Part shown: positions 20,309 to 25,000 of the stretch, piece after piece
How positions within the stretch are numbered: the first letter of the stretch is position 1
How the letters are laid out: each line of letters begins with the position of its first letter
Origin: Nephromyces sp. MM_2019
Lineage: Eukaryota; Apicomplexa; Aconoidasida; Nephromycida
Assembly: GCA_015657535.1 (NCBI GenBank)
Contig: JADHZB010000112.1
Location: forward strand, 1-25,000
DNA length: 25,000 nt
Reading direction: 5' to 3'
The notes under the pieces: model-generated
The model's database searches: none
Seen by the model: the letters and a program-made list of their open reading frames with translations, nothing else
What the model was told of the DNA's origin: nothing
Made by a program: the position numbers and the translations under genes

Positions 20309-20653
20309 CGCCTTCTGCAGATCTAATACAGTATCATAGGGCTCGAACGAGTAATTGGACTCTGAGTAATCAAGCAAGTTTTCAACTCGAACAGGCACCG
20401 GCATCTTGCTATGGAGATATTTTAAGATAACGCAACTAGGGATAATTGGCCAGTGTAGTACAGCTTGCCGCCGCTGTGCCTGCTGTAGAGACTTCAAAAA
20501 AGAGCGCAACACTAGTTTGTGATGAGAACAATCGACAATTTGCTTTTCTGCTCTCCACCTAAACTTGAAATTCCCCTGTTGTTTGGAAGATGATTGGTAA
20601 TAAACGGACCTGAGATAATTTAGCGGCAACTGATGCTGAACTTCACTTGGTAG
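20309..20653 (-). CDS. Candidate exon of unknown protein
   Basis: 115 codons open between acceptor ACTCCCCTTAG and donor AAGGCG|GTAAGC, phase 0 at both ends. Reads LPSEVQHQLPLNYLRSVYYQ, a basic middle with SLQQAQRRQAVLHW, and an acidic end VRVENLLDYSESNYSFEPYD. Past the donor the frame stops after nine codons at a TAG. Removing GTAAGC...GTTTAG (27 nt) would continue the frame for about 39 more codons, which may be coincidence. No family recognised. Confidence 0.3.
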
Positions 20654-23600
20654 CTAAGGGGAGTCTTCCATGCCTTTGCTTTTTTATTATCACGAGCACA
20701 ACAGGAGCGTACAATCCAATTTTGTAATTCGTATTCGATCAAATCTCCAAGGTATTCACTGCTAGGCTTACATACCATTTAACGTTTTGAAGTGGGTGAA
20801 TATACAACCTTTTCTGTTCCTCTTTTTGGCTACTTAATTTGTTGGATTATCCCAGAAAATTTCTTCACTTGCCGTTCTATCCAGTCCTTAAGCCACGTGA
20901 CACTGCAACGCGCATTAGGTAACAAACTAAGCAATTTGTTCTGCGTGGTACTTTCTTTCTAACGGGCAACGTGTACGCCCTCCTATCCACTTTGCATATA
21001 TCCCTTAAATGTGCGATGAAACTACAAACAGCCTTTCCTAATACGTTATACAGAATAAATGGCTTGCTTAAGGGCAGGGGGCTAAGGGAAAATGGCACTT
21101 AGCTTCTAAAAACTCATAGCCAATCTATGTAATACCTGATAGTGCAAACGCGAGGTTATTCTTATAATATTGGATTAAAATTTGAACCAAATACTGCCAA
21201 TGATAGAATGGAGGAGCCCTCTTTGACTTTGAAGCCCGTAAGTATGTTCACTTTCTTGTTATAACCCAAATGAAGTTGATTTTCTGCATCACAACAAAAC
21301 GACACATTCCTTTTTCGGAATCGTGGATAGCTTTATGATTTCCTCTTACATTACAGTCTAGAAAGCCACGCATTACCTAAGGTTTTCTTGCCCAAATCTC
21401 AAGGGCTAACCCTACTCTTCAGGACTGTCACTTGTGCATTATTTAGATTTTTTGGTATGCTACCTTTACCAAGAAACGCTATATAGTGAATCGGCCTAGA
21501 TTTTGTTATTTTACCCGCCGGTGCGAGCTGATTGACTCACAAAACTTACCGTTAAGATTATCCAAGTCAATTCAACGCTTTTACAGAGCCCGACATTGGC
21601 GTCAATGATTTGGAATTAACATCTTTTCTTGCGACATACTTTTGCTGATGCATCTATGAAATAAATGGAGAGTTTCACAACCATGATGCGCCGCAGAGTT
21701 ACGCTATTCCGCTACTTCCTACCACTTATGACGTCAAAAGAGCCAATCTATGCATCTGGATGATGATATCAAGTAAATTTTATTTTTATTCTAGCTGCTT
21801 TCATTTACAGCTTGGGATGGAGATGCTGCCAATAATCAGCTATAATTTCTTAGTTCAAATTGGAACAAGCTGATTAACTGATTAAGTTTTCTATCTCAGC
21901 TCAAAATAAGCCAGAGAGCAGCTGCCAAAGTTACTTAGGTCTGTGATATGTTGCCAAGCATGATGTGTGACAATAACCTGATGAGAAAACTCTAGAATTG
22001 CTATTCATCATAACAAATTCTCGATAATATTTAAACGCGTACACTCCATCGGTGCTCAGCTGCAGAAGTTGAAAACGGTTGAAATTCAAGAATCAATTAA
22101 AACGATTAGGCATGTACGATGTAGAAGAGAAAAAAAGTTGATAAAATTTTCCTACGATATACTTATAGAAGCTAAAGTGCATAAAGGTGGCAGTGCAATG
22201 TCAGTAATCTCTACCAGAACCTAAAGGGCTACTGCAGCACCAAGCGACAACAAGCTAACAACACTGCCAATACACATAGATGCTGCTCCCTCATCCATTT
22301 TTTTATCTGCTCATTTAAATTTATAAAAATTTGGTAAAACGATGATTTTTAATTATTATCCTGCTGTGATCCTGTATTTTTGAAGGCACGTTCCTATTTT
22401 TTCGACTTCTCTGCAAAGTGTGGAGCAGGAGTAAGTGATGGGCGTACCTTCGTTGGTCAGCAGTCACCAGAGCAGTTACTCACTCTTGCAGCTCCAGCGT
22501 TAAAGGATGAATACCTTTTCTTCTTATATAAGAGATAGTCTTCCGTTGTGAAGTGTAAAACTTTGTTTCTCCTTAAAAAATATTCGATGGATGGCCTCGA
22601 TATTTCAAGCCGCCATACAAAGTTTGACGCTGCCAATTAAAAAATAGGTACATTTTAGCGCCAAGCTGTTTCACAACCCTCAATTTAAGCCAATGCTGGC
22701 ACGAAGTCGAGGTTCTTGCGGTGTCCACGCTTTCTGAAAATGCGCTGATATTCTGGCGATCAATTTTCAGCAAAGGTACAAACCTTTACACTGCCTTAAT
22801 ACGCCATATGAGTAATGCTAAATAGGCTGCACGAGTGTGCCCAGCTTAGAACTTTGCGCTCCATTTATACCACTAAGCTAAATGTCTTACAGCGCGCGGT
22901 AACTGGCAGTGCTGCGTGCGCTAGTAGAACTTGGGTATCACGAGAACGCATGCCGGGTGATGGAGATTCCGACCACCAGCTGATCAAGAGCGCCATTGAA
23001 TATACTTATGCGCAGCCATGAAAAGTAAGGTACAGCACTACATACATCACAAAGGTAGCGCAGCTAGGCAATCCGTTAATCATAAACAAGGTGCAAATAT
23101 TTAGATACTATCGGAGTGATCCCATTGTTGAGATGATATCAGGCACTTCAAATATAAGTGGAAATCCTACTCATAAATGCTTCCATAGGTGTAGCGACTT
23201 GCGCTACGAGAACAATGACAGAAATACTTCAACTTCACATAAAGCGAAAAAACCTATTCCCACTACCTTAGATTCTGCAAATCACAAGACATATGAGCAT
23301 CACATGCTTCAGAGGCTCTGCAGCATTTGTAGGCGCCATTGTGCTACTTTTTTCGGCATAGAAATGTAACCTGTTTCAGTTAAATTTTTCTTACTTAGTT
23401 TCTTGCTAAATTCAGTTATTTTGGCATGTACCAGAAGAAGATAAGTAACATAGGATATTAAAATTGACTCCAGAACAGCCCTTGCACTTGGTAGTACGTT
23501 GAAACAAAGGGCGCAAGGCAACTTTTGCCGATAGCAAGGACAGGTCATTAAGCCAACTTTACTGTAGCTCAAACGATTTCACGTAAGAAGACAACTTCGT

Positions 23601-24069
23601 TAGAAGCCACATACAAGGATAAATCCACGTATACTTGGCCAGAAAATGCTTAGCTTTGGCAGGGGGTAAAACTTCTTGTTAGCGGTGGCTGATTATGCCA
23701 TCTCGATTAGAATGTACTCCCCAAAATCACAGCATACTACAATTGGAGGCAAACGCGTACACTTTGTTTGCAAGCATATTATGGGCCCCTTATCATTGAT
23801 AATCTCAAAGTTAGCACCTATTCACCAAGGGACAGAGATGGCCAGCAAGAAACTTGCTATATACAGTATCTCAGGAATTTGAGTTCTCGACCTCCCACTT
23901 GCAAGGAGGCAAAAAAGACATTTTTTTAACCATTCATGCCTTTGGAAAAACCGTTACCAACATGAGCACAAATTTACAAAACAACTTTGCGTCCTTCACA
24001 AGAACTGCCAAATTCTTCAGAAGCGGGCATCCATTTTTTTAGTACAGCGATAAAAATGCTATTACGCTA
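20654..24069. other. No recognisable gene
   Basis: Short open frames only. A + stretch reading YNIGLKFEPNTANDRMEEPS ends in a good donor (CCC|GTAAGT at 21238) and could be an isolated exon, but nothing joins to it. Frames at 22815-23021 and 23091-23369 start with ATG but match nothing I know. A 6-bp hairpin stem GTAGCG / CGCTAC lies at 23191-23207. Confidence 0.45.
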
Positions 24070-24453
24070 TTACCAGGAAGGATCAATAGTGGTGGTTGCA
24101 TCAAAAATACTAGCAAGATCAGCAATACCAAATAGAGTAGGAACTACGATCGCCGTGGCTGTCGCAAACGTAGTGGCAATGTTGATAGCCATATAAAATT
24201 TATCATGCTGCAGTAGTAGGCGCACCTGAAACGGCACTTGTACAGCACATAGCAATATGTTCATAGCATAAAAAGGATTTGGAAGTACAGCGCAGGAGTA
24301 AAATTTGCCTTTCCATTTCATAGAATTAAAGACGGATACTAAAGTACGCTTCAAATTCATAGGGATCAAAGTTTCAACTTGAGGAAGTGAATAGTACGCA
24401 AAAAGCATACACATTGTGGAGGTCTTAGGATGGGTTACGAAAACCGTATCCCC
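24070..24453 (-). CDS. Candidate hydrophobic open frame, unknown
   Basis: 127 codons open, with ATG at 24414. It has a polar start (THPKTSTMCMLFAYYSLPQV), a mixed middle, then FYMAINIATTFATATAIVVP followed by TLFGIADLASIF, a plausible membrane segment. It ends at adjacent TAA TAG. The frame continues for 30 codons beyond them (IFIAVLKKWMPASEEFGSSC), and the two stops sit inside a 15-nt GT...AG stretch (24073-24059). That is either coincidence or an exceptionally short intron. No family recognised; a chance open frame of this length is not unlikely here. Confidence 0.27.
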   Translation of the reverse strand, partial: GDTVFVTHPKTSTMCMLFAYYSLPQVETLIPMNLKRTLVSVFNSMKWKGKFYSCAVLPNPFYAMNILLCAVQVPFQVRLLLQHDKFYMAINIATTFATATAIVVPTLFGIADLASIFDATTTIDPSW

Positions 24454-25000
24454 TTATAGCCTCAGTCAATGTATTGAGGAAGGTTATCGAGTTTTTCACC
24501 AAGTATTCGTGAAGCCGTAGGAAAGTAATAGCAACAGCGAGTGCTAAGAGTTACGTAGCATGGAGGTCAATACACTAAAATCATCCTATTTTACTCATAA
24601 GTCTGTATAAAGTATTCCAGAGTAAAGAAACCCAAACTACATGGATACTTCGAGGCTATCTACCACAAGATAGTACGTCAGGTCGTTGCCAGTCCCTTAC
24701 AGAGCAGCAAAAATCCAGTCCCACTGTTGTATAACTTTCACGCGTGGAAATTGTATCAGCACTCACAAAATACATTTTTCTTCTGAGCGTATGAATTATC
24801 AGCTGCATTCACCCTATGATCCAATTACAAATTCTCCAAAGCTTGATAAATTGCAACTCAAAATTTTCATCAAGAAATAACGCTACAAGCTTCAAGGACT
24901 CCCCATAGATTCCTAGAGTTAACTAAAATTTTGCAAAAGCGCCATTGAAAAGGGCAGGCACGAACCTATTGATATTTTACTGTGTTTGACTAAATTTTGA
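24454..25000. other. Right edge, no recognisable gene
   Basis: A minus-strand stretch around 24550-24425 reads ALAVAITFLRLHEYLVKNSI in another frame and could be an upstream exon of the hydrophobic frame, but no junction fits. Otherwise nothing is visible. Confidence 0.35.

Noticed and set aside
20581..20780. Apparent 17-nt introns (GTATGTAAGCCTAGCAG and GTGAAGTTCAGCATCAG) joining minus-strand frames.
   Set aside because: GT...AG pairs 15-20 nt apart are abundant by chance, and several mutually exclusive joins look equally good.
20493..21288. Minus-strand frame of about 265 codons with no TGA, suggesting a ciliate-type code with TAA/TAG as Gln.
   Set aside because: It contains about a dozen TAA/TAG codons, which is what chance predicts, and TGA-free runs of this length are expected several times in 14 kb. 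The KH gene also ends normally at TAA after a plausible length.

Overview
The window is eukaryotic nuclear DNA, A+T-rich by eye, with CA/TG microsatellites, T-rich introns and genes split into short exons by GT-AG introns of about 0.4-2.2 kb. No operon, bacterial promoter or ribosome binding site logic applies. The KH protein on the + strand resembles, from memory, a KH family common in alveolates (apicomplexans, dinoflagellates and relatives). My best guess is therefore an alveolate, possibly an apicomplexan or other myzozoan. This is inference; no marker gene settles it.

Left part (1 to about 3.2 kb): the minus strand carries the 5' half of a cap-specific mRNA 2'-O-methyltransferase 2 (CMTR2, FtsJ/RrmJ fold). 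Four exons at 3185-2989, 2087-1937, 1078-877 and 352-302 join with consistent phases. They contain the first catalytic lysine region, the S-adenosylmethionine motif I and the following W/NPYY motif. The rest of the gene lies beyond base 1.

Middle (3.2-5.4 kb): a divergent intergenic region with TG-rich tracts and a 79-bp tandem duplication. The CMTR2 start and the KH start both have CACGTG followed by ATTTGTA(A)G immediately before the ATG.

Right of that (5.4-10.33 kb): a five-exon + strand gene encodes a single-KH-domain RNA-binding protein of about 263 residues. An intron cuts its GXXG loop, and one intron best fits a GC-AG boundary. Both recognised genes point to RNA handling (cap methylation, RNA binding), but nothing shows that they work together.

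From about 10.4 kb to the end I recognise no protein family. Microsatellites and long T runs become scarce, and only short open frames are present. A few have better than average support: a possible minus-strand multi-exon gene (16916 to 14301), an open frame at 20653-20309 ending at a good donor, a hydrophobic frame at 24453-24070, and a + frame at 10564-10896. They are given as low-confidence candidates.
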